64,000 bases of DNA from Baylisascaris procyonis (taxonomy: Eukaryota; Nematoda; Chromadorea; Rhabditida; Ascarididae), in the NCBI GenBank assembly GCA_037389465.1, contig JAZARR010000078.1, positions 2,356,001 through 2,420,000 on the forward strand, in the 5' to 3' direction. The notes beneath the pieces were generated by a model. It saw only the letters and a program-made list of their open reading frames with translations, did no database searches and was not told the origin of the DNA. The position numbers were made by a program, and so were the translations under genes. Shown here one piece after another: positions 12,893 through 24,800 of this stretch (within the stretch, counting starts at the first letter, position 1; every line of letters starts with the position of its first letter).

Positions 12893-14101
12893 GTAAGTTA
12901 TAAAAGAAGACTGAGCACAATGATGACTCAGGTGATAGGACATAAATGCGCCACATCGCAAATTACGCCTACTGTCCTTTAAGGTCAAATCATTTAAGCA
13001 CAATGAATTTAGAGGCGTAAAAGCAATTGCAACCTATTTTGATAAAATTGCGCAAAGAATTTTTTTCACTCGACCATGATCCACATCTTAACATATTCAC
13101 CACTCATATGATGCTTAATGCACCTAACGTTTACTTACACAAACCTCATTTGACAACTTCACTTGAAAACAAAAGTAGAAACTCGGTAGACAGGAATCAG
13201 TGAAATCAAAATCAAATCAGTATATCGTTACTACTAAGAACTGGTACCACAGAGATGAGGCCTCCTAGGATAAGTAAAATATGATGATCCAACGAGAACC
13301 GGATTAAATCCATCTTCGTATTGTCACATGCCAAGCTTTGCCCTAGGCCGACTGCGACAAGACCGGATCCAACTTTTCTCTACCACAGGGCGCTAAGTTC
13401 GACTGCATCTCCGGTTGCTATAGGAAGTGCACTTTGAAGGTATAATTTCGCAAGAGAGAGCTGAAACCGAGAATAAACTAGTTATCACTGAGCAACAATC
13501 AGCACTGATAGCGTTGAATACCAAATCAGCATGAACTCGTTCCAAGCAACTGCAACGCACTTCCAAATCATCGAAATGCACTACCACGAACGCACCGTCG
13601 TACAACGACCCAATACTCTCACAATCACTATAAACGAAACAGCTGAACCATAGCGTTCACATTTGCAGCGAAACTTCGAGAAATTTCTAGAATGTTCGAA
13701 TCGTTACCGTACTCACTGCCGAACATTAAATCCTGATCATCAACGCACAACTTTAAAACCAGATCATCAAAAATCGCTCGAGGGTCAGGCTAACGAAGAT
13801 CGATGTGATGTTGGGTGGCAATGACAGCGAGCTGAACTGCTCAGGCAGCAGCACAAGATGCTAATCGATGCATCACACAGAGTGAGCTTAGTCGATGCGC
13901 ACAGCTAGACTTCTATCTCCACCCGATCTCTCGTTTCCATTTTTGCTCCCATCTTATGTTTCCGTGTTTATAGTATATTGAGAGCGCGCCAATTCGAAGT
14001 TGTAAGCCGATGGAATAGGTGGTAAAGCAATATCTGAATAATGCAATCTCGCTTCAGTTAACTTTTATCTGATCTTGAAATAAAACGTAAAGTGGGAGAT
14101 A

Positions 14102-14132
14102 GGGCTGAGGAGATGGGAGGAGGGAGGGGGGT
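14102..14132 (+). other. G-rich tract with four G-runs (possible G-quadruplex)
   Basis: Runs of three or more G at 14102-14104, 14115-14117, 14122-14124 and 14126-14132, with loops of 10, 4 and 1 nt. This stands out in an AT-rich neighbourhood. No gene context is visible. Confidence 0.5.
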
Positions 14133-14631
14133 AATTACCGCAATATCCCAAGTTATACCATAAATAGCACATTGCCAATTGTATAACACTAATTCGTTTT
14201 TGCGTAATAAAGTACGACATCCTTTTCTGATCCGTAATTTAGAATATTTCCTTAGAGTTTGACACTTTGAATTTGACCGATGAAAAATCGATTGAATGAT
14301 TGCTTTGTTTGTGGGGAGGGGATTTGCTTTCTTCCTTGAAACGTATAAAGAATAATCTTATCTCTTTCGTTAGTTAAATGCTCTCGGTTTGCCTTAAAAT
14401 TTGAAGTTTTTAAGAAAGCATCTTCCCATTTCAGGACAGTCAAATAATGCTTGTTCCTTAGTAGACACTTTGCTGGTATTCGTCGGTCGAGTAGATGATC
14501 TATGATAAAAGGGACGTCAAGAGGCCATAACATGCATCTATTTGAAAGCGAGCAAAATCATAGTTCAAGAAATTTATATTTGGTAGTATAAGTTGTAAAA
14601 ACTAATGATGCGCATACATATAGGTATATAT

Positions 14632-14634
<3 letters not shown>

Positions 14635-14714
<80 letters not shown>
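14635..14714. repeat. (TA)40 microsatellite
   Basis: Eighty bases of uninterrupted TA, preceded by two TATATAGG units. The 60-aa Ile/Tyr frame across it is an artefact of the repeat. Confidence 0.97.
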
Positions 14715-14717
<3 letters not shown>

Positions 14718-15077
14718 TACGTGGATGATGTCGATAACAAGAAAGGTTGAATTTACATTGTGTTTGTTATATATGATTCGCTGGAAAAAGATTGTGGTGG
14801 TGTTTGTGCGAGAAAAAAAAAAGAGAAAAAAAGAAAAAGAGAAAACAAAAGAGAACGTTTGGCTGAATTACTGGTTGAGTTAGAATGCGCTTAAATAAAT
14901 CTAGCATTAATATTGCTCTATTTATATGACATTGATTGTAATCAATAAACTGTCAATCAATTAATAAGCTGTAATTACTTCATATTTGAAAGCAGTAACC
15001 CACAAACACCGATTCGCCTATTAAGTATTGATAATATTCTGGGTAATTATATGAATCCATAAATCGTAAATGATCCA

Positions 15078-15474
15078 TCATCTTCCGGCAAACTCAACGA
15101 TGTCTTCTGCTTTAACTATAACATATTTTTTGCCGGCGCGAACATATTCTTCCAGCGTTATTTTTGCTTGCGCCAAATCCTTGTGCACGTTTTCTCTTCT
15201 ATCAATCTCTTGGTGCATAAGTATTGATGTAACATTGATGTCGAATTGTTCTTACCGGCTAATTCTTGAAAACAATTTGTATTTATACGTTGTCAGTAGT
15301 TTTGAGCAGTATACGTGTGATCTCGCGTAAGGATGCATCTTGGTTGCATATCACCGAGGTGGCATCCGTGAAGGTCAGATTCGCGCAGTCATAGGTCAGG
15401 TTTACACTCGGAAGTTGCACAACTAGTGGCTTTAAGCTGAATCTTCGAAGGATGAGTAATCCAATTCCGATGCA
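15078..15474 (-). pseudogene. possible degraded or unspliced coding segment, weakly MED4-like
   Basis: Two minus-strand open pieces, 15474-15283 and 15250-15078, have coding-like composition but sit in different frames. The only candidate intron between them is under 40 bp. The first contains NQDASLREITRILLKTTDN. The second contains HQEIDRRENVHKDLAQAKIT and ends VKAEDIVEFAGR before a stop. The order (D..L.E then E-x-x-R-[DE] then AEDI-x-x-A-x-R) loosely resembles Mediator subunit MED4, whose human version has SSEEIIKYAHRIS. The similarity is from memory and weak. If real, the frame break and early stop suggest a pseudogene. It may be a chance frame, since the opposite strand is also open here. 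Confidence 0.2.
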
Positions 15475-16103
15475 TTATAACTGCTCTTCACATCTTTTCA
15501 TCACATTTTTCGTGCGATGCAATCTGCAGGAACAATGCATACGAAAAGCCGATGACGTGCCATCTAAGTCATAATAATCTTTTGTACATAATTTGCGATA
15601 ATTTCTTTCATAGATACCGTAAGTCGATACTATTTGAGTCAATCGCCTAAAATTTTTGCATTCCAACATTTGTTGTAATCTGCTGTATAAGATTATAATT
15701 AATTCTTTCAACCTTTTTATGGTCATCATCGTTTATTTATTTATTTATTTCACTTCATTTGTTGTTATTCTTAACTTCTATACATTCCGTCACTTTATTA
15801 TCGTATTCTTAACTTATCACTATACACATCCCGTGAAGTTTTGCCAACAGTTACTATTGCTTAGCAGTAAGTATATTATTTGCGACTTCCTTGTTCTAAT
15901 ATGTCTATCCGTTTATATTCTGCAATACTATATGCGTTATGAGCACAGTAACTATTTTTTGACGATTTTTTTAGGTGGCTAATTTATTGCATAATTGTTT
16001 TTCGATGAGCATCTAGATTTGAAAGAGCATTTGTATAGTTGCAAAGTAAGATGCATTCTTTCGAAGCTGATCGCTATAGAGCACTTCATATGAACCATAC
16101 TTG

Positions 16104-16167
16104 AAAAAAAAAAAAAAAAAGCGCAATAATGACCGCACTTAAAGTGCTATTCAATGATTATTGCGCT
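16104..16167. repeat. poly(A) run followed by a nested hairpin
   Basis: About 17 A residues (16104-16120) run into an inverted repeat: AGCGCAATAAT (16120-16130) pairs with ATTATTGCGCT (16157-16167). Between them GCACTT and AAGTGC pair around a single A. This could be a small foldback element or a structured RNA; no promoter is evident. Confidence 0.6.
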
Positions 16168-17774
16168 CTAACGTGTTGTTATTTAGCAACTATGAGTGAG
16201 GCGTTATATCGTCGTTGCCTTATACGAATCGTTTTTCCCCAATATGCCGAACTATAGTCAATTTCGATTGTTACAAAATTAAATGAGCTGTACTAATTTT
16301 CCAAATCATTTAAATCTTCTATGAGTATTAAGTAACTTTCATTCATGTTGTAATCTCTTTGTTCTTCTCAAATACTCGTAATTATTACTTAAGATATGTT
16401 TTATCTTCATTTCATTAACTAAGCTTTTATTTCCTGTTATGTTAATTTTATCTATGCTCATCACAGTGAAATTATTAGCGCATTTTTAATTTCCATAGAT
16501 TTTTACTTTCAACTCGATCGTGTGCTCACTATTTACATTTTATTTAAATGACTATAATCACTTTTTTCTCCAACAATTTAATAAATTTTTGTTCATTAAA
16601 TAAGGAGGTAAAAATTTGAATAATGAGGAGAAATTATGGAAAAAATAACCTCGAAAACAACTGGAAAACTGAGAATTCGGCACATAAGATGTGAAACGAG
16701 AAAATATGAGCAGTTTTTCAAATGGTAGCATTCCACTTGCCGATTAATTTTTGGAAGTATTTTTCTTTTGAACTTTTATATTATATCTTTTAAGCAGTTG
16801 AATTTTCACATAATTATTCGAGCAATTCAATTATATAGGGTGGCCTAGAAGTAGAAATTTGTTGCTTATCCAGGCACAGCTCTGCCAGATTAAAATTTTT
16901 TTGAAGATGATCATAGCAATTAAACATTACCATAAACTCTGGCAACGCAATTTCATCAACACCCTGGAGCCCTTTCTGAGATTTTTTGAGAAATCTGGAA
17001 TTTTTTTTTCTTCTGATTCGTTGGAATGCGGCCATCTGCTGCGAAATGCATCCCCAACAGTATTTCTTGCCTCAAAATTAGTGACAGCAGTTTTGATCAA
17101 TCTGAAGTCCGACGGTGGCGTAGAGAAGTGCTCAGGTCACTATCCGGCACCTTCAGCGAATTTCTCGTATATTTGTAATAAAGATTCACCATGAAAATGC
17201 GTTCTTTCATTTAGCAACTGATGAAGCTCATCCAATTTTGAAACTAATAATATTGTAGGCTACTAATCCCAAATAATATTGCAGGCAAAAAATGCCTTTT
17301 CTATTGTTTTTCTCCTCCCAAATCTCTAGTGAGATTCATCATTGAGCAGCCATAAATTGACGTTTGCTTTGGAATTCAAAACTTCACAACGGTAATAAAT
17401 CTTGTAGGTGAGCACTTTGTGCTATAGAAATATGCACGTAATCACGAGTGCGATCAACGTGATTTGAATCGCTTCAACGAGTCTTAGTTTTGAGTAAGCC
17501 CTAAGATTAGAGGCCAAATATCGAAGACAAACCCTCATGTAGTGTTTAGAATAGGCGATACAACTATCAAAATGGAATCCCCAGAAAAGTAATCTCGAAC
17601 CTTTGTCTCACCTTTTTATTACCATTTGAATAAAATCTCTCAACAATTTTACGCTATTATCATACATCACAAGGGAGCTATAAAGAATTTCATCACCTAG
17701 AGACACCTGATGCTACTTTTTGACACTTTTACTATTCCGCTGGAGCAAAGGTATGACTATATCAGCAATTAGCA

Positions 17775-18038
17775 ATGATGGCAAGCAAGGAGGATCTTAT
17801 GATCCTTCGGAGAATAATCAAAATACGGCTTGCAAACCACTGCAGTGATATGGATGAAGTGCCTAATGTAATCACAAAATTTTTGAAGCAAATGAACCGA
17901 ATAAAGTCAGACACTTTTCTGCGAACCGCGATTGAAGTCGTTTTGCGAGTTCATATGAAAACTGCATATACAAACACAAATCCCACAAAACTACTATGGG
18001 TCAGAAGGTCGCTTCGATACAGTTTTTTGCCTTTCTGA
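17775..18038 (+). CDS. 87-aa open frame, unrecognised
   Basis: The frame starts MMASKEDLMILRRIIKIRL and continues with a charged, helix-prone sequence before a stop at 18036-18038. The composition is more protein-like than most frames nearby. I see no convincing splice sites and no recognised domain; the spacing of Leu/Ile is vaguely like TFIIS N-terminal helices, which is not enough for a call. Confidence 0.2.
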   Translation: MMASKEDLMILRRIIKIRLANHCSDMDEVPNVITKFLKQMNRIKSDTFLRTAIEVVLRVHMKTAYTNTNPTKLLWVRRSLRYSFLPF

Positions 18039-18837
18039 ACTGACAACATCCTTCAGATATTGACACATTGAGACAGCGATCTAGTTGTCATTCGTTTAGT
18101 TTGTCTGTATTGAGCATAAAATAGGTAATATACTACAGTTTTGACGTATTATTGCTAGTAATGCCGAGCTATAACGATAGAGGCTGCTCTATAAATCAAC
18201 AGTCAATGTCTGCACAGTTTATTTCCTCATATCTTACTTTGCAGCGTTGTCAACTTATTTATTGTTTCAGTTGTGTGAGTGCATATTTTAAGCTACATCT
18301 GACAAGCATTGTGTTCAGCATGATTTCACGCTTCGTTTCCGGTTCTTTCTTAACTTGTTTCCTATTAATTTATGCTTTCTTTCTCTACCGAACTGTTTTC
18401 AATGGTCGTTTTTTTTCACTATGCCTTGTATTATTGTTTTTAGCCAGAAGCAAATTAAGCTTTTAGTTTTTGTCAAGCTGCATGTGGAAAACGTTTCACG
18501 CAGGACCATACAATTTTTACCAACCTTTCGTGAAGGGCGTCTGTGCAGCTGTAAAATGTTCTAATAAAATGTAATATGGAAGACAACATTTATTTGTAAC
18601 TTTGCATGAATGTGAGCAATCGAAGTAAGGCTTCCAATGATAAATTTGGAGATGTGGAAATTGTGATAACAGGTATACCTTTGGTCATGCAATTATGTTT
18701 ATCTACTCGTCATATTTAGTTGATTCTTCGCGCATATCGGAAACAAGATTAGCATCTTTTCGGCATATTTATACCTTTCTTTTGTGTTTATAAACGACAT
18801 TTCATTTATTTGATTTGTGCAGTTATTTCAGCTAAAA

Positions 18838-18852
18838 GAGCGCCATACGGGA
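18838..18852 (+). promoter_or_regulatory. possible trans-splice acceptor and leader of the FRS2-like gene
   Basis: An acceptor TTATTTCAG ends at about 18831, 21 bp before the ATG at 18853, with no recognisable upstream exon. In nematodes this arrangement is typical of a spliced-leader site; an upstream non-coding exon is the alternative. Confidence 0.35.
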
Positions 18853-21800
18853 ATGGGCAATTGCGTAAGTCAAGCAGGGCAAAAGGAGTTTTTAAAGTCG
18901 CTGCCACCCACAGCAAGCGAGGCTTTCCCACTTGAAGATCCTGAGTCATTTCGTGTCTTTGTCAAGAAAAGGAGCAAATTTATTCCAGGTTTTTTTCGCT
19001 TCATTTTTTTATTACGTATGCGCAAGCATAATCGTCGTAGGTCCTATGTTTTCTTTGAATATTTTGGGCATAGTTCAATTTTATAATGGAATAGCGCTTA
19101 AGTGAAAAAATTATGCGCGACCGTTTCATGTGGTATGTTGTTGATATATGAGTGTTTTTGCAGTGACGATCACTCAGTAAAGTGAGGTGGGTGTATCGAC
19201 AAATGGAAATCTTTTTCACATCGCTTGAGCCTCCGATCACATTGCCGTCGTAGCAGTTTACCGTGAAGTAGTCTTAGTTAGCACTGTTAGACCTAGAATC
19301 TCATTACTCTCATCCTTCACCTGGCACAACTGCTCTATGAAGCGTGAAGACAAGTGTTGCCGCAGCACTTTGCTTAAAAAACTTTCCATAGTGTTTTTCT
19401 CCCTGCTGTGGCACGTGAAAACGCTATTAACATCTCTTTAGACAATAATAAAAAATGCCTTAACATATGACCTTCAAGACTTCATCGTGAACGAGGAAGG
19501 GATGGTGTTTACATTACTAAAGTTTCTCGACTGTTTAATAAACAACCCGCCTGAATAGGATCGTGGAAGAGCGGACTGCCTGGATGGGTGTCAGACCAAG
19601 ATGGTATGAAAAAATGAAGGAGGATTCAGCTAAGTGGTGCACTAATTGATGCATGTTTAATTTAAATTACCTGCAGCTGTAGGAAATTGAACCGAATCAG
19701 CGTTTAGCTAATATTTGCTTGTTCGGTTGCTGTAAAAGTAATAATAAATGAAATGATTCCAGGGACCCTCAAGGTCACTGAAAATGAGATTATTTTCTGG
19801 AGAACTTGTAACGATACGCTGAACTGGCCTTTGCATTACCTGCGAAGATATGGATTCACGTCAGCGGGAATGTTCTTCTTTGAAAGTGGACGAAGGTTAG
19901 CGCGCTTATGCAAACAGCGAAAATGTATTGCCGATGTTTAGGCTGGAAAAGGGCACCGTCGAAATGGACGTAATTAAGGCATCCCAACGTGGGTGGTCCA
20001 TCATAGTTTGCATTTCTCCTTTCGTTAATCTAGCACTACTTATTACACTTCATTCTCTTCGTAATCTGCTTAGAACTGCTGTGCATAACTCTGCTATAAA
20101 ACAGCGCCGTTTTATTTCTGGAGCGCTCCCGATGAACTGTATGTGCCTTACGCAAATGGCAAATATTTTTGATAGCTGTTTTTAATAGTGGACATTTTTC
20201 TTCGAACAGTTCTTCATAGTCAATTGGCTTGTATTTATTTTGAAGTTAGCCTGAATATTAGATACCTATGGGTTTTTTAACTAATGGGAAGAGCACAAAG
20301 TTTTCCGAAGTTATCACGATTATTTTATGTAAAATGAAATTTGTAAACTCTGCGTTAACGTTATAGCAAATGGGTGAAGCAAATTATTCATAATGAACTG
20401 GAGAGTGATAAAATGACCCCTAGCTTATCGCCAACTTCAACTGATTTTTACCTCCTGCACCACCAAGGCTATTTAAAATCAGTTTTTTCTGTTTCCGAAA
20501 AAAATTGGGTTCTTGAAAGCTGTTACTTTTTAACTTTTTTTAGTTTGGCTGAGCCTGTGATCGTTTTCAGGTGTACAAGCGGTGAAGGCCTTCACACATT
20601 TCAATCCCCTCAAGCCGAGGCAATCTTTCAGGTGATGCAAACAAGACTGCCAAATTTATTCGTTTTATCTGCTTTGTTTAAATGTCAAGAGCGATGCAGT
20701 GGTTGCGAGTAGTAAAAAGTAATCTTCAGAATTCTTGTAGTTTATTAAGGGAGAAGAGTGGTTCTGCACTGGATACACAATCACACCACATTTTGTGCAT
20801 GCAGCCAATTTCTAAAGATTTGATATGAATGAATCTAACAATAAGAATTGTAGTTTCGTTGAAGTGTCACTATACAATATTGCCACTCATAGTTCTTGAC
20901 ATGCGGGGGGGGGGACGGGGATCTTCAAATTTTGAAGGGGATATATGCGTAGCAACAAAGTGCATTAAGGAAAAATGAAGTCGATTATTATTTATGGTTT
21001 ATCTTTTCTTTGCTTACACCTCGTAAATTTTTTTGATATTTTGATGAGAGAGGTTTATCGGATGTAGAAGTACATTTGTTTGTCACTGAGCAATTTGGAG
21101 AGTTCTTGGAATATGACAATTTTTTTCATGTTCTCGAAGGAGATTTCGTTGGTACTGTCGATTTGGTCTCGTATTTATTGGCTTTTTTCAATTAACCGAA
21201 CGCGGTTTCGACTATATTTCTGCAGCATTTGAAGTCCCGAACTTTAAAAGTAGCAGGAATGAAGCGCTTCTGGTATCAGGATTCCTGCGATCAGAGAACT
21301 GCTCCATTCTTTTCGTGATTACAGCACGAAAAGTACGATAGTTGCCTACTGTTAAAATTATTGTTAACCATTGTTTATGTGATTGCAGTTTAATATTTCA
21401 GTTAAGCAGATCGTTTTTAAATGAATTCTTTTTCAGCTGGTTCAGTCTCGGATCCACGATAGTGCTAATATGGGCTTGGCGACACGTGATATACGCGCAC
21501 AGTCTGTAACGGGCAGTATTCGCAGCACACACAGCTCGCTGTCTGGCTACACTGCTCTCGGGGCCCGCATTCATCCAATACAACGATATTCTAGTGAAGG
21601 TTCATAAGAATTTTCACCCAGCTTAAACACCTTTGAAAACATATTGAGCATCTAGCAGACTCTCACTTGAAGCTTATAGATGGACTTAGAATTAGAAAAA
21701 GTTTGGAGAATTACTCAGTTTATGGCAGTATGCGTACCTTGGAAGGTTTTCAGAACTTTTGTTTTTCCCCTCGACTTCTCTGCATATCTTTTACACGTTC

Positions 21801-24800
21801 TACCGATATTCTGGTAGAGAAAACGTTCGAAGCACACGAAATACTTAATTTCTCATTATGCGGCAAAATTAGTCGAGCATTCTTCCAGTCCATCTTTGTG
21901 CATGCAAAGCGCATCGTAGCTTGGGATTCGATTACTACAGGTGGCTTGGGATTAGTCCAGTAGTATTATCACTTCACTACAGATTTAGGCTACGGCAATT
22001 CGAAATAATTCGCGCCTCGCCAGGCGTTGCAGGTAGGCTCGTGAAACTTGGACTTCTGAAACTGTTGGCAAATGTGCCCGTTGTTGAGTGCTGTTATCGT
22101 TTAGGTGACGATGCTAAACAATAAACTGAAATAATAGCATAACAACTGTTCATTCGTTTTCGGTATACTTGAAACCAAAAGATGGCAGTTTGGTCGCATT
22201 TTGCGTATCGCTTTTTTCACACCGAAGTAATTGCATATACGACGGCTTTAGTGAATGTTAGAGTGCAGGCAGTGAAAAATCCTTGTGCGCAAAAACTCAT
22301 GCTTCCTTCGGAAATATAGGCACACAAGAGTTAATATATTTTCATGTGTTGCTGTGGAATAATTCTTCCCTGAGGGATATCTTCAGGCACAAACAACCTG
22401 GCGGACTACCTGCAGCCTTCGTATAGCAACTGTCATAGGCCACCTAACCGTTTCTTCTATCATCGACCAGCAATGCAGCAGGTGCCAAAACGACCACGCA
22501 GTCTGGCAACACCCGGCCATACGTCACTTTGGGCCCTCTCACAGCCCGCTTTCCATCCACATCAGTATCGCGATGCACAGCGAGCCTTCATGGGTGATAT
22601 TGTGTGAGTTCTAGTATATATTCAGCTAACTCGCCGCTGCCATTTCTAATTGACGTGCTTGGCCTGCCGGCTATCTTTGGTTGTAGTTTTTTCAGCGATA
22701 ATTGCTTCATACGATCTCGCTTCCGCGAGGTGCCTTGCTTTTAGTGTTCTTTACTGGAGTGTTGCACGAAATTCATGTATCACACCTTCCTTCTTTTCAA
22801 GGGGGTTTGACTGGCACCAATTTTATCGAAATCTGACCTTCTGGGGCCGAGATATGACATGGGACAGTTGGAGGCAGGAGAGGGCGCCGACGCTTGTGTG
22901 CCCCGCTGCTCGTCATACGCGCTCGCTCGCATGCGTCTCAGCCGCATCCTTTCTCTGCCCAGTGCTGTCTCACTCATGTCTGTTTCTCGGCATTGCAGAG
23001 CTATAGCAAAACTTTGCGCCTTCGACGCTTCGAAGTAACAGCAAGCAGAGAAGTAGAACATAGCGTCGTACTAAAAGCATCAAACTAAAAACAGGAAAAC
23101 CCGCATACTACACATCCTTCCCCTCCCTCCATCATTTTCCACGTCTTTGACTCATGACCATTTTGATCGAAACTTAAACCATTTGAGGCCAAAAAAGTTA
23201 AACGTACAGTTGATTGGCGCCAGAACAGTTGCGGCGCGTGACGCGCCATCGCCCGCCACGTACGATGGCTCGCGCTCTTTCTGTTTCGCTCTGTTGGCGC
23301 CCACTATTCTCTTGCTTGTGGAGCAGCGTCGCGACTTCAATGCTTCGATGTAATACATTCCCGTTTGAAGCCTTGAAAAAATAACCTTTTGGTCCTTCAG
23401 CGTTACCACCTGCTATGCTATTTTCTCCACAACTTCCTTGCTCTTCTCTTAGTCATTTGTTCTCCTTCATCCCGTCCCGTCACTTTCCGTCCCATCATTC
23501 CTTCGTTTAATCTGTAGTTTTGTTTTTTGTTCACTGTTCAGATTTTCCTCATGTCTAGCATTACCTCTGCTCACGTCATCTCAATTGTGTTTTTTGATGA
23601 TGATCTACGACGATTTTAACTTTTTGAAAAATGTTTATTAGTTGATCTAAGGTTTATGCTGTTTTTTTTTTCATTGGATTTCGACATTACATGTATTATG
23701 AAGGGTGCGAGAAGGCAGTGAGGAAGGAGGGAGAAGGTGAAGGGGAGAAGGCTGTGGCTGTCGTGAAACCATACCACAACGCCGTCGATTGAAACGTTGA
23801 GTAAGATTAACTAAACTTTTAAACAAATGCACGCTACTATGTCAGCGTTTTATTTATTGAATGTTTAGGAGTGAGCGCATAATTCAAAGGCAGTCCTCAC
23901 GGTTGAGTTCTTTGAATCACTCGTATGTCAACGTGGGTGCGCATCGTCAATTGCCATCGTATTCGCTGCATTCCCTTGCCTCTTCAGGTAGCGCATCAGC
24001 GCCTCTCCCACGGTTCGTTTATTTCAGTATGCTTGCTTATTCTGACATCTTCCTTTTGCTGTACCACGTTTCGCAAGTAACCGAGTGATTACTTTACTGC
24101 GAAGAGAAATGAAAATTTTTGGATTGTAGCCTTGCCTTGCTCGCAGCGATTTTTTCTCTTCACACGGACGTCGCTTTTGAAATATTCTACGACACGGATT
24201 CACGGTATGTATGCGTTGTCAGTGAAAGATGCAGGAATAACTTGAACCAGCGCGCTTCTGCACTTAATCTTCCTTGCATTGAGACTCATCTGAGTTTGTC
24301 TTTTTTGAAAATTTCCTCTCTTTTTTACTGAAGTTTTCCTCGAGGTGCTGCGGATCAGCTCATTTGTCGAAGGTGTCATGAAATCGAGGAAGGAGCTTCA
24401 GTTACGCTTGTGTGAATGTTTTTATTATTGCGTTATTGTTTTGGCATAGGGAATTATACTTTCCAATGGACTAATGCAATAATTATCTGTGCGATTTTGG
24501 ATGAAATATTATGACGTTGCAGAAGTGATCATAAAAATGGTGCTATGAATATGTCGATTAATGTTTGGGGTCCTCCACATCGGTCGATATCGGAGAACAA
24601 TTCGCCAGCCGGTGATAGGTTCTTTTACGAACGCTACGTTAATATCAAAGAGGTGGCAAATTAACTACTTTTTTATTTTTTAGAGGGTTTTTTGATTTTA
24701 GTATGAAAATCTTAATCAAACTGTCCTTCATATAAACACTAAAAATAAATGCACTTAGAAAATAGAGCATAAAGAATAAGTAACGGAATTAGTTTGCAAC

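Larger units (their letters stand above)
8137..18837. other. long intergenic region without a confident gene
   Basis: Upstream of dnj-13 (- strand) and upstream of the FRS2-like gene (+ strand), so promoters of both probably lie at its ends. The stretch is AT-rich with many homopolymer runs. Contents worth noting are listed separately: an exon-like piece at 12771-12892, a G-rich tract at 14102-14132, a TA microsatellite at 14635-14714, minus-strand open pieces at 15078-15474, a poly(A)-plus-hairpin at 16104-16167 and an 87-codon frame at 17775-18038. The rest (for example 8400-12700) shows no reading frame with splice support. Confidence 0.6.

Noticed and set aside
14558..14740. 60-codon frame rich in Ile/Tyr
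   Set aside because: It is translation of the TA microsatellite.
16814..17035. 73-codon minus-strand frame and TAGGGTGGCC as a transposon end
   Set aside because: No matching inverted terminal copy was found within about 1 kb, and the peptide matches no transposase motif I know.
21667..21963. 98-codon plus-strand frame and a possible exon at 21950 ending GGLGLVQ-stop
   Set aside because: The following exon at 22387 joins exon 4 in phase and continues the adaptor; the earlier piece would truncate it and has no family similarity.
22650..23006. 118-codon plus-strand frame
   Set aside because: It lies in an intron of the FRS2-like gene over a GC-rich repeat. Other frames are equally open and there is no family match.
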